From assembly GCA_041392625.1 (NCBI GenBank), contig JAWKLR010000005.1, positions 1 through 64,000 of the forward strand: 64,000 nt of DNA. The letters run 5' to 3'. Positions within the stretch are counted from its first letter, which is position 1. Each line of letters begins with the position of its first letter. The DNA is from M3007 sp041392625 (lineage in GTDB: Bacteria; Bacteroidota; Bacteroidia; Chitinophagales; Saprospiraceae). The notes below the pieces were generated by a model. The model was not told where the DNA came from, did no database searches, and saw nothing but the letters and a program-made list of their open reading frames with translations. The position numbers and the translations under genes were made by a program. Positions 8,563 through 17,084 of this stretch are shown one piece after another.

Positions 8563-11500
8563 TTACTCCGATTTATACCATTTGATACTGAATACCCGGC
8601 CTGTATCCGACAAAATTTGAAGGAAATACAAGCCAGAAGGCACTTCACTTACCTCAACAAGGCCTGTCCATTCCGAAGGATTCAGATTTCGGATTAACTG
8701 TCCTTGTGTGTTGAGAATACGAACGTACTGTGGCTGAACCCCGTCAATTTCCAACCGGAATTGTTCCTGAACCGGGTTGGGAATCAGTCGGATACTCGGA
8801 GTAAATACCTGCTCATTGGCGGCAACCGTATTATCAACGGTTATTGGTCCCAATGTAGTAGAACATCCGTTGGCATCGCTCACTTCGACCAGGTAATCTC
8901 CCATGAACAGACCCGCTGGGTTTTGTTCGGTGGAGACAACATCCATATCCAAAGTCCAGATAAATGAATACGGCTCAGATCCATTTTCAACAACAATGGA
9001 AATAGAACCCATTCCCTGATTATCCACATCATTTACTACCGCTGCCAGACTTGCTTCCGGATTTGGAAGTACCAAAACCGTAAAGGCACACACAGCAGTA
9101 TTGTTGGATGCATCGGTGATCATATACTCTACTGTAGTACTGCCCTCCGGGAAGACCGATCCGCTTGGCAAACCAGACACGAGGGTAGGGGTAGCCCCAT
9201 CCAAATCGCAATTGTCAGTCGCTACCGGCAAATCGTATGCTACACTTGTCCCGGCACACACTTCACCGGCCGGCGGGCAACTTATTTGCGGAGCAGTTAC
9301 ATCTTCCGAAATGATTGTTTCGGTTCCCTCAATCTGACAGCCATTGGCATCTTCAACCAAAATATCGTAAGTACCCACGCCCAGTCCGGTCAGACCTGGC
9401 GTTACGGTGTACGGAGTAGTCCCGCCTGTAATGGTCAACTCAATTGCTCCATCGGTAGACTCCGGACATTCCACATTGCTTGCTGAAGAAACTAAATTAA
9501 GCGCATCCGGTTGAGTAATGGTTGTCTCCGCAATGAGATCGCAGTTATTTGCATCCACTACCGTAACAGTGTATGTGCCTGCAGCAAGGCCGGTTGCCGT
9601 AGCACCTGTACTTCCGTTCGACCAGGAGTAAACCAATGGCAATGCTCCCCCGGTGATGCTTACGGTTGCTTGTCCGTTGGAAAGACCAAAACAACCGACA
9701 TTCGCCTGTGTAATGTTGCTGCTGAGCTGGCAACTAAATGCAGGTACCGTCACCTGACTCGTTGCGCTACAGAAGTTTAAATCTGTTATGGTAACAGTAT
9801 AAGTGCCGGGATTTAAATTGGTAATGGTTTGTGTTACACCTCCATTTGTCCAACTATATGTGAACGGACCGGTGCCACCTGTAGGTGTAGCGGTTGCTGT
9901 TCCATCATTGGCACCCAAGCTGGTTTCTCCCGTTGCAACAGTCGAAACCGTCAGCAGCATAGGCTGGGTTACAGTCACCGAAGTTTGTGTTGGACATCCG
10001 TTTCCATCAAGGATGTTCACGGTATATACTCCTGCAGCCAATCCGGTTGCAGTAGCGGTAGTATCTCCGTTTGACCAGGAGTACGAAATCGGATCGCTTG
10101 CACCCAATACTTCAACCGTTGCAGTTCCATCAGCGCCTCCATTACATCTCACCGCTGTAAAACTGGTAGTTGTAGAAATATTGCAATTGAAGCTGTTCAC
10201 ATTTACGGTTTGTACTCCGGTGCAATTGTTCATATCCGTAACAGTTACAGTATATGAACCCGGTGCCAGACCGGAAATTGTTTGGCTAGTCGAATCGTTG
10301 CTCCACAAATAGGTGTAGGGCATCGTTCCTCCCGATGGTGCTGCGGTTGCTGTTCCATCGTTGGCACCCAAGCTGGTTTCAGCCATCGCTGTTGCATTGG
10401 CCTGTACTGCCAGCGGTTCTGTTACAACAACATTTGTTGCCGTTGCCGAACATCCCTGATTATCAGAAACAACAACTGAATATGTTCCGGCTGCCAGGTT
10501 GCTGGCGGTAGACATGGTGCTTCCATTCGACCACAGGTAAGTATAGGTGCCACTGCCTCCCAAGCCTTCTACGCTGGCTGTTCCATCCGAACCTCCATTA
10601 CAACTTACAGCCGTTGTGCCTAACATATTAGTTTGGAGTGGTGGATCTTGTTCTACCAATACATCGGTGGTGGAAGTACACCCATTACTTTCATCTGTTA
10701 CTTCAAGTTGGTAGGTTCCTGCTGCACTGATCGTTGGAGTGAGTGTATTTGCTCCATCATCTATGGTTCCATCGGAAGTAGTCCATGCATAGGAAAAATC
10801 AGAACCCATGCTGGATCCGGTTCCATCCAATTGAATAACAGGAAATGCACAGGTAATTTCTTCCGGAGTATCTGCTGCTGCTATTGGCGGAATAAAATCT
10901 ACTACCACATTCGCATTCTTTGATAGTGTACAACCATTTACACTGCTGGTAGCTACTACAGTATACATACCACCGAGCACTACTTCCGGATTTGGGCCGG
11001 TAAATGAAAATCCATTGGGGCCCGTCCAAACATACGTGAGGCTGGTGTCGGTTGAATTGGCACTCAGCGTATCAAACAATGAAGTACAGTTCAATACACC
11101 ATTTGTCACGGTAAATACTGGTGCGGTTACATCTTCTGTTACAATAGCTGTTGTTTCTGCTGTACAGCCATTATCGGTACGCGTTGCCACAACTGTATAT
11201 TCACCTGGTTCAGACACAGATGGCATTTGACTGGTAGATGAAAAATTACCAGGCCCCGTCCACTGATAATTGGATGCGGGCATGGAAGTTACATTCAAGG
11301 TCGTGCTTGTTTGGCTACAGGTAAGCAAACCACCTGTTGCTGAAACGGTGGGTGCCTCCAGGTCTTCATCTACTGTAGCTGTTGCCTCGGCAGTACAACC
11401 ATTGGATTGGCTAGTTGCTACTACCGTATAGGTACCAACTTCAGAAACAGTTGGATTTTGTTCATTGGATTGGAAACCATTGGGACCCGTCCATGCGTAA

Positions 11501-13074
11501 TCCGCAGAGGGGTTTGAAGCAGCTTGTATGGTCACACTTGAATTTGCACAATCCAGGGTAGCGCCCTGGGTTGTCACAACTGGTGGAGCAATATCTTCTA
11601 CGACAAGCGCTACTCCTGTATTGGTACATCCATTGCTCAGGTCTGTAACTGTTACAGCATAGGTTCCAACTTGAGTAACCGTCGGACTTTGCAAGTTGGA
11701 TTGAAATCCATTTGGACCTACCCAGGAATACGATGCATTTCCGGAAATGCTGGCCGAAATCTGTGTGCTTGAATTTACACAATCCAGACTACCACCGGTT
11801 GTACTTACTTCCGGAGGAGAATTATCGCCTTCAACCACACCAAATGCCTCAGCTGTACAGCCGTTGGCAGTATTGGTTACAGTAAGGATATAGGTTCCTG
11901 GTGCACCAACCACTGGTGCCAATGTATTTTGTCCTGAAATAATTAGTCCGTCTAAGGTACTCCACATGTATGTAAATGACGGCCCGGTTGATGAACCTGC
12001 CCCGTTCAATTGAACGGTAGGGTTAAAACAGGAAATCATTCCCGGTGGGTTCACATTGGCAATTGGAGGAACTGTATTGGAATTGATGGTCACCGATGTA
12101 GACTTAGTACATCCATTTCCATCAGTTGCTGTAACGAAATACGTTCCACCTGTAGAGAAAAATGCTTCTGATCCAAATTGGCCGTCTGACCAACTGTATG
12201 AAAATCCGCCCACACCTCCGGTTGCAGATGCAGTCGCAGAAACGGTGGGATTGTTGCAATCAATAAATCCGGAAACAAATGTGCTCAGGTTTATATTCGG
12301 AGGCTGCGTAATGGTCGTCTGCGCCGTGCCGGAAGATCCGCTTCCATCCGAAACAGTTACGGTATAAGTCCCGGCACCCAGATTGACTGCCGTTTGACCA
12401 GTCTGACCGTTCGACCAAAGAAAGGAGTAGGGTGGGGCACCGCCTGTTGCATCTGCAGTCGCAGTTCCATCATTTCCTCCAAAACAACTTACGTTGCTTG
12501 AACCGGAAATAAATGCGCTAATAGGTGGCGACCCGGCAAACGTAAATGTCTGAGAGGAATTGAATGGAGAGTCACCACCAGAGCCACTTCCATTTGTAAA
12601 GTTTCCAATAAAATAAAAAGTAATGCTATTTCCTGATGCCGAAGAAGGAGAAGTCCAGTTGAAATCCCAGGTCGCATCACCGCCACCAAAATTCTGAGGA
12701 TTGCGGTGTTCGATGTATTCCCGGCCACCGAACATTTCTGTTCCAGTAGCTCCGCTCAGGTTGATCAAATCTCCAGCGTTGGTGTTGCTGCCATCCACTG
12801 CAACCAACTGAAACCCTCCACGAACGGGATTTCCCATCGTTGGTGAAAGTGTGATTGACATTGGATAGGTTGTATTCGCATCAATGGTTGCTGGTAAGCC
12901 GCTTATGCTCACAATTCCCTGGTAACTACCACCCGAGTGGCAATCGCCGCAGTGCCCATTGAATGGTGCACCGGTCCGGCCGTTGGGAGGATTGCCGCTG
13001 TTAGCCAGCCAGATAAGTACACAAAACAACAGACTCGCTATTTTGAAATACTTGGTTTTGTACATTTTGTTCAT
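8563..13074 (-). CDS. Giant secreted SprB-repeat/HYR protein with N-terminal choice-of-anchor V domain and T9SS tail
   Basis: A 1,503-residue exported protein. The chosen ATG (13074, MNKMYKTKYFKIASLL) gives a signal peptide. The frame continues upstream to 13131 without one. The mature N-terminus has a GHCGDCH haem-like CxxCH motif at about residue 40, then a beta-sandwich as in choice-of-anchor V proteins. About five Ig-like repeats follow (GPNGFxS..P.V...G.YTV..T...NGCT), interleaved with at least six SprB-type repeats (GTYTVTVxDxNGC preceded by YxWSNG). An HYR-like domain then starts at APQISCPP, and the protein ends in a T9SS sorting domain (TPSIRLIPNPVQEQF...). The family is associated with surface adhesion and gliding in Bacteroidota. 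A role in adhesion is inferred. Confidence 0.9.
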   Translation of the reverse strand: MNKMYKTKYFKIASLLFCVLIWLANSGNPPNGRTGAPFNGHCGDCHSGGSYQGIVSISGLPATIDANTTYPMSITLSPTMGNPVRGGFQLVAVDGSNTNAGDLINLSGATGTEMFGGREYIEHRNPQNFGGGDATWDFNWTSPSSASGNSITFYFIGNFTNGSGSGGDSPFNSSQTFTFAGSPPISAFISGSSNVSCFGGNDGTATADATGGAPPYSFLWSNGQTGQTAVNLGAGTYTVTVSDGSGSSGTAQTTITQPPNINLSTFVSGFIDCNNPTVSATASATGGVGGFSYSWSDGQFGSEAFFSTGGTYFVTATDGNGCTKSTSVTINSNTVPPIANVNPPGMISCFNPTVQLNGAGSSTGPSFTYMWSTLDGLIISGQNTLAPVVGAPGTYILTVTNTANGCTAEAFGVVEGDNSPPEVSTTGGSLDCVNSSTQISASISGNASYSWVGPNGFQSNLQSPTVTQVGTYAVTVTDLSNGCTNTGVALVVEDIAPPVVTTQGATLDCANSSVTIQAASNPSADYAWTGPNGFQSNEQNPTVSEVGTYTVVATSQSNGCTAEATATVDEDLEAPTVSATGGLLTCSQTSTTLNVTSMPASNYQWTGPGNFSSTSQMPSVSEPGEYTVVATRTDNGCTAETTAIVTEDVTAPVFTVTNGVLNCTSLFDTLSANSTDTSLTYVWTGPNGFSFTGPNPEVVLGGMYTVVATSSVNGCTLSKNANVVVDFIPPIAAADTPEEITCAFPVIQLDGTGSSMGSDFSYAWTTSDGTIDDGANTLTPTISAAGTYQLEVTDESNGCTSTTDVLVEQDPPLQTNMLGTTAVSCNGGSDGTASVEGLGGSGTYTYLWSNGSTMSTASNLAAGTYSVVVSDNQGCSATATNVVVTEPLAVQANATAMAETSLGANDGTATAAPSGGTMPYTYLWSNDSTSQTISGLAPGSYTVTVTDMNNCTGVQTVNVNSFNCNISTTTSFTAVRCNGGADGTATVEVLGASDPISYSWSNGDTTATATGLAAGVYTVNILDGNGCPTQTSVTVTQPMLLTVSTVATGETSLGANDGTATATPTGGTGPFTYSWTNGGVTQTITNLNPGTYTVTITDLNFCSATSQVTVPAFSCQLSSNITQANVGCFGLSNGQATVSITGGALPLVYSWSNGSTGATATGLAAGTYTVTVVDANNCDLIAETTITQPDALNLVSSASNVECPESTDGAIELTITGGTTPYTVTPGLTGLGVGTYDILVEDANGCQIEGTETIISEDVTAPQISCPPAGEVCAGTSVAYDLPVATDNCDLDGATPTLVSGLPSGSVFPEGSTTVEYMITDASNNTAVCAFTVLVLPNPEASLAAVVNDVDNQGMGSISIVVENGSEPYSFIWTLDMDVVSTEQNPAGLFMGDYLVEVSDANGCSTTLGPITVDNTVAANEQVFTPSIRLIPNPVQEQFRLEIDGVQPQYVRILNTQGQLIRNLNPSEWTGLVEVSEVPSGLYFLQILSDTGRVFSIKWYKSE

Positions 13075-13201
13075 GACGAAAAAGGGTAGGTTTGATTTTA
13101 AAAAAATAAATGTACCGACAGATAAATACATACGAACAAAATCCCGTGGTCGGATTTGACTTTTTCTGACATATTTGGATTTTTATCTATTGAACAGGCT
13201 G

Positions 13202-13233
13202 TTTTCCTTTTTAAAAAAATTCTCATATCTTTG
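13202..13233 (+). promoter_or_regulatory. Promoter of the fadN-fadA unit
   Basis: TATCTTTG at 13226-13233 is a perfect TAnnTTTG box, with a T-rich -33 element (TTTT at 13202-13205) 20 bp upstream. The leader to the fadN ATG would be ~145 nt. Confidence 0.55.
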
Positions 13234-13234
13234 T

Positions 13235-13250
13235 TAGCGAAAATTCGCTA
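13235..13250. promoter_or_regulatory. Palindromic operator-like site at the fadN promoter
   Basis: TAGCGAAAATTCGCTA consists of perfect 7-bp arms around a 2-bp centre. It begins two bases after the -7 box, where the transcript should start, which is the classic position of a repressor operator. A fatty-acid-responsive TetR-type or other repressor is plausible, but no regulator gene lies nearby. Confidence 0.5.
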
Positions 13251-13383
13251 TTATTTTTTAAACCCCTTTATGCGCTTGGCTGTTGTAGTAGAATACCCTG
13301 GGAAATTTATTCTCGGCCAAGGCGTTTAGAACAGGTCCTACTTTTTGAAATAAATCGAAAACATCCATAAATACAATTTCTGA

Positions 13384-15762
13384 ATGATACACAAGCACAT
13401 TAAAAAAGCGGTCGTTCTCGGCTCCGGTCTGATGGGCTCCGGCATCGCAGCCCACCTCGCGGGAAACGGTGTTGAAGTGCTCATGCTCGACATGGCCACT
13501 ACCGAAGACGGCAAGCGAAAAGATGCCATTGCACACAACAACCTGCAACTGGCAATCAAAAGCAAACCGGCTCCGTTTTACGACAAAAAATTTGCGTCCC
13601 GAATCAGTACCGGTACGTTTGATGACGACCTCCCCAAAATCAAAGATGCCGACTGGATCATTGAGGTGGTTGTAGAAAGACTGGATATTAAAAAACAGAT
13701 TTTTGATAAAGTCGAACAATACCGTAAGCCCGGCACCCTGGTCAGTTCCAATACCTCAGGTATTCCCATTCACCTGATGAATGAAGGCCGGAGCGAGGAT
13801 TTCAAAAAGCATTTCCTGGGCACCCACTTTTTCAATCCGGTGCGCTATATGCGCCTCCTTGAAATCATCCCTACCCCGGAAACCGATCCGGAAGTCACGG
13901 ATTTTTTTATGCACTACGGCGATGTATTTCTTGGAAAACAAACGGTGTTGTGTAAAGACACTCCCGCGTTTATTGCCAACCGGGTCGGCGTTTTTGCCAT
14001 GGCTAAAATTTTCCAACTCACCCATGAATTGGGACTCTCCATCAATACCGTCGATTCGTTGACCGGCCCCGCTATCGGGCGGCCCAAAACAGGAACCTTC
14101 CGTTTGGGCGATTTGGTAGGTATGGATACTGCCGTGCACGTGATCAACGGTATGCGCGAAAACTGTCCGGACGACGAACAAATTTCCAAATTTGAAATTC
14201 CGCCTTTTTTGAACTTCCTTGTTGAAAACAAATTCTTCGGAAACAAATCAGGCAAAGGATTTTATGAAAAAACCGGAGAGCGCGATGCAAATGGCCGACC
14301 TGTCATTCTCGCACTCAACCTGGAGACCCTCAAGTATGAGCCTTCGGTAAAAGAGAAACTCCCCATCATCGATACCCTGAAACAGATCGATGCGCTTCCG
14401 CAACGTATGAAAGCCATATTCAAAGGAAGCGACAAAGGCGCTGAATTGCTGCAACGATCCTTCCTCGGTTTGTTTGCCTACGCCAGCAACCGTGTACCTG
14501 AAATAAGCGATACCCTGTTTGCGCTCGACGATGCACTTCGTGCCGGATTTGCCTGGGAAAAAGGCCCCTTTGAATATTGGGATATGGTAGGTGTTGCCGA
14601 TGCAGTAGCTGCAGCGAAAGAACACGGCGAACAAATCGCCCCCTGGGTTTTGGAAATGCTGGATGCCGGTCACGACAGTTTTTACAAACTGGAAAACGGA
14701 AAACGCAGCTGCTACAATCCTGCAACCAAATCCTACGAAGCCCTACCCGGAGGTGATTCGTTCATCGTCCTGGATGCCTACCGCAGCAACAAGCCGGTTT
14801 ATCAAAATGCTGAAGTTACCCTCCATGATATTGGCGACGGTATTCTCTGTTTGGAATTCCATTCCAAGATGAATGCCATTGGCGAAGGCATCCTGCGCGG
14901 CCTGAATGAAAGTGTACGCATTGCAGAAGAAGACGGCTGGAAAGGATTGGTGATTGGAAACAATGCGCAAAACTTTACGGTTGGCGCCAACCTTATGATG
15001 ATTGCCATGATGGCTTATCAGCAGGAATGGGATGAACTGAACATGGCTGTAAGTCTGTTTCAGCAAACCTCCATGCGACTGCGCTACTCGGCAGTTCCCG
15101 TTGTGATGGCCACTCAAGGATATGTATTCGGTGGTGGTTGCGAATTTGCCATGCACTGTGATTCAGTAATGGCCGCAGCAGAAAGTTACGTCGGCCTGGT
15201 AGAAGTCGGCGTTGGCCTGATTCCAGGCGGAGCGGGCACAAAGGAATTTGCAGTACGCCTATCCGACGAGTATACGCGTGAAGGGGATGTACAGATTCCA
15301 AGCCTGATCGAACGCTTCAAAACCATTGCAATGGCACAAGTGGCTACTTCTGCACATGAAGCCTTTAATTACGGATACCTGCAGCATACCAAAGACCACG
15401 TTGTACCAAACGTAGCGCGCAACATTGCAGAGGCAAAAGCAAAAGCGCTGGAACTGAGTGTCAACTACGTACAACCCATCCAACGCGAAGATGTGTATGT
15501 GCTTGGCCGCACCGGATTGGGCGCCTTGTATGTAGCCGGCCATTCGCTCAAACTTGGAAATTACGCTTCTGAGCACGACATAAAAATTGCAAATAAAATA
15601 GCCTGGGTACTCTGTGGTGGCGACCTTACCAGCCCACAATACGTTTCAGAAAAGTACCTTATCGACCTGGAACGCGAAGCATTCCTCAGTCTGTGCGGTG
15701 AACAAAAAACCCTGGAACGGATCCAACACATGCTGGAAAAAGGAAAACCATTGCGTAACTAA
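13384..15762 (+). CDS. fadN: 3-hydroxyacyl-CoA dehydrogenase/enoyl-CoA hydratase
   Basis: A 792-residue bifunctional beta-oxidation enzyme. The order is dehydrogenase then hydratase: the NAD-binding GSGLMGSG loop is at residues 13-20, the catalytic His of the dehydrogenase is H148 in GTHFFNPVRYM, and a crotonase domain (GNNAQNFTVGANL; GGGCEFAMHCD; VGLIPGGAGTKE) fills the C-terminal half. This is the FadN order, the reverse of E. coli FadB. It would hydrate trans-2-enoyl-CoA and oxidise the 3-hydroxyacyl-CoA with NAD+. The thiolase gene follows 78 bp downstream, so the pair can complete the spiral. The ATG start (MIHKHIKK) gives a complete Rossmann fold. Confidence 0.93.
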   Translation: MIHKHIKKAVVLGSGLMGSGIAAHLAGNGVEVLMLDMATTEDGKRKDAIAHNNLQLAIKSKPAPFYDKKFASRISTGTFDDDLPKIKDADWIIEVVVERLDIKKQIFDKVEQYRKPGTLVSSNTSGIPIHLMNEGRSEDFKKHFLGTHFFNPVRYMRLLEIIPTPETDPEVTDFFMHYGDVFLGKQTVLCKDTPAFIANRVGVFAMAKIFQLTHELGLSINTVDSLTGPAIGRPKTGTFRLGDLVGMDTAVHVINGMRENCPDDEQISKFEIPPFLNFLVENKFFGNKSGKGFYEKTGERDANGRPVILALNLETLKYEPSVKEKLPIIDTLKQIDALPQRMKAIFKGSDKGAELLQRSFLGLFAYASNRVPEISDTLFALDDALRAGFAWEKGPFEYWDMVGVADAVAAAKEHGEQIAPWVLEMLDAGHDSFYKLENGKRSCYNPATKSYEALPGGDSFIVLDAYRSNKPVYQNAEVTLHDIGDGILCLEFHSKMNAIGEGILRGLNESVRIAEEDGWKGLVIGNNAQNFTVGANLMMIAMMAYQQEWDELNMAVSLFQQTSMRLRYSAVPVVMATQGYVFGGGCEFAMHCDSVMAAAESYVGLVEVGVGLIPGGAGTKEFAVRLSDEYTREGDVQIPSLIERFKTIAMAQVATSAHEAFNYGYLQHTKDHVVPNVARNIAEAKAKALELSVNYVQPIQREDVYVLGRTGLGALYVAGHSLKLGNYASEHDIKIANKIAWVLCGGDLTSPQYVSEKYLIDLEREAFLSLCGEQKTLERIQHMLEKGKPLRN

Positions 15763-15807
15763 ATTCCATTTTTTCCGTTTTTGTAAAAAATATGTTGATA
15801 ACCTATT

Positions 15808-15821
15808 CGCTGACAACAGCG
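15808..15821. promoter_or_regulatory. Small hairpin between fadN and fadA
   Basis: A CGCTG arm, an ACAA loop and a CAGCG arm lie 19 bp upstream of the fadA start. The left half resembles the ATTCGCT half of the palindrome at the fadN promoter. It could be an RNA hairpin or a second operator half-site. Weak evidence. Confidence 0.3.
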
Positions 15822-15840
15822 TTTGAATAAATAGATAAAA

Positions 15841-17019
15841 ATGAAAAACGAAGCATATATTATTTCCGGGTTTCGCACCGCCGTGGGCAAAGCGGGGAAA
15901 GGGAGTTTTAAAGGCATGCGTCCGGATGATCTGGGCATTGCCGTGATCCAACACATCCTGAAGGAAATCCCCCAACTCGATCCTAAACTTGTGGACGATG
16001 TCATCGTTGGCTGCGCAAATCCTGAAGGGGAGCAAGGCCTGCAAATCGGTCGCTTGGTTGCAACCCGTGCACTCGGTACTGAGGTTCCGGGCATGACTGT
16101 AAACCGTTATTGCGCTTCCGGACTGGAAACGATCTCCATTGCAGTTGCAAAAATTCGTGCTGGTATGGGCCATTGCTACATAGCCGGTGGAATTGAAAGT
16201 ATGAGTTTGATTCCGATGACGGGATATAAGCTCGCTCCCAATTACAACATCGCATCCCAAACTCCGGACTATCTCGTAGGAATGGGCTTAACCGCAGAGG
16301 CGGTTGCAAAAAAATACGGCATCTCCCGCGAGGAATCCGATGCCTTTTCTGTACGCAGTCACGAACTCGCTGCCGCTGCAATTGACAGTGGAGCGTTCAA
16401 AGATCAGATTGTCCCTATTTCTGTAAAAGAAGTTTGGGTTGAAAATGACAAGCGCAAAGAACGGGAATTCATCATGGATACAGATGAAGGCGTACGCCGC
16501 TCCACTACCCTGGATGCACTCTCCAAACTGCGGCCGGTGTTTGACGCGAAAGGAATTGTCACTGCAGGCAATGCCTCGCAGACTTCCGACGGGGCCGCTT
16601 TCACGCTGGTCATGTCGGAAGAGATGATGAAAAACCTGGGCTTGGAACCCATTGCCCGATTGGCATCCTGTGCAGTTGCAGGTGTAGAGCCTTTGTACAT
16701 GGGTATTGGTCCTGTAAAAGCTGTGCCCAAGGCGCTGCAACAAGCAGGCATGAAATTGGATCAAATCGAGCAAATCGAATTGAACGAAGCATTTGCCGCA
16801 CAATCCCTGGCCGTAGTAAAAGAACTTGGAATCGACATGCAACGCCTCAATGTCAATGGCGGAGCAATCGCACTGGGGCACCCCCTGGGTTGTAGCGGAG
16901 CCAAGTTATCCGTTCAGTTGTTTAGTGAAATGCGCAAGCGCAAGCAGAAATACGGAATGGTCACAGCCTGTGTGGGCGGTGGACAAGGCATTGCCGGAAT
17001 CTATGAACTTCTGAATTAG
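15841..17019 (+). CDS. fadA: Acetyl-CoA C-acyltransferase (3-ketoacyl-CoA thiolase)
   Basis: A 392-residue thiolase of normal family length. The nucleophile is C91 in RYCASGLETIS, the general bases are H347 in LGHPLGCSGAK and C377 in TACVGGGQG, and the N-terminal GFRTAVGKAGKG block is standard. It cleaves 3-ketoacyl-CoA with CoA, giving acetyl-CoA and a shortened acyl-CoA, the last step of beta-oxidation after FadN. It follows fadN by 78 bp in the same direction, so an operon is likely. The start (MKNEAYIISG) has an A/T-rich leader as usual for Bacteroidota. Confidence 0.94.
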   Translation: MKNEAYIISGFRTAVGKAGKGSFKGMRPDDLGIAVIQHILKEIPQLDPKLVDDVIVGCANPEGEQGLQIGRLVATRALGTEVPGMTVNRYCASGLETISIAVAKIRAGMGHCYIAGGIESMSLIPMTGYKLAPNYNIASQTPDYLVGMGLTAEAVAKKYGISREESDAFSVRSHELAAAAIDSGAFKDQIVPISVKEVWVENDKRKEREFIMDTDEGVRRSTTLDALSKLRPVFDAKGIVTAGNASQTSDGAAFTLVMSEEMMKNLGLEPIARLASCAVAGVEPLYMGIGPVKAVPKALQQAGMKLDQIEQIELNEAFAAQSLAVVKELGIDMQRLNVNGGAIALGHPLGCSGAKLSVQLFSEMRKRKQKYGMVTACVGGGQGIAGIYELLN

Positions 17020-17084
17020 GATTTACAGATTCGACCAACCTATCTTTACCGGAAGAAAATTGAATTTTAAATATACCCTAGTAT

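Noticed and set aside
8563..13074. Repeats in the giant gene as a CRISPR or minisatellite array
   Set aside because: The repeats are protein domain repeats of ~75 residues in frame; there are no short identical repeats with unique spacers.
13270..13329. 19-codon frame in the fadN leader (MRLAVVVEYPGKF...)
   Set aside because: No Shine-Dalgarno-like signal or conservation evidence is available; probably chance.
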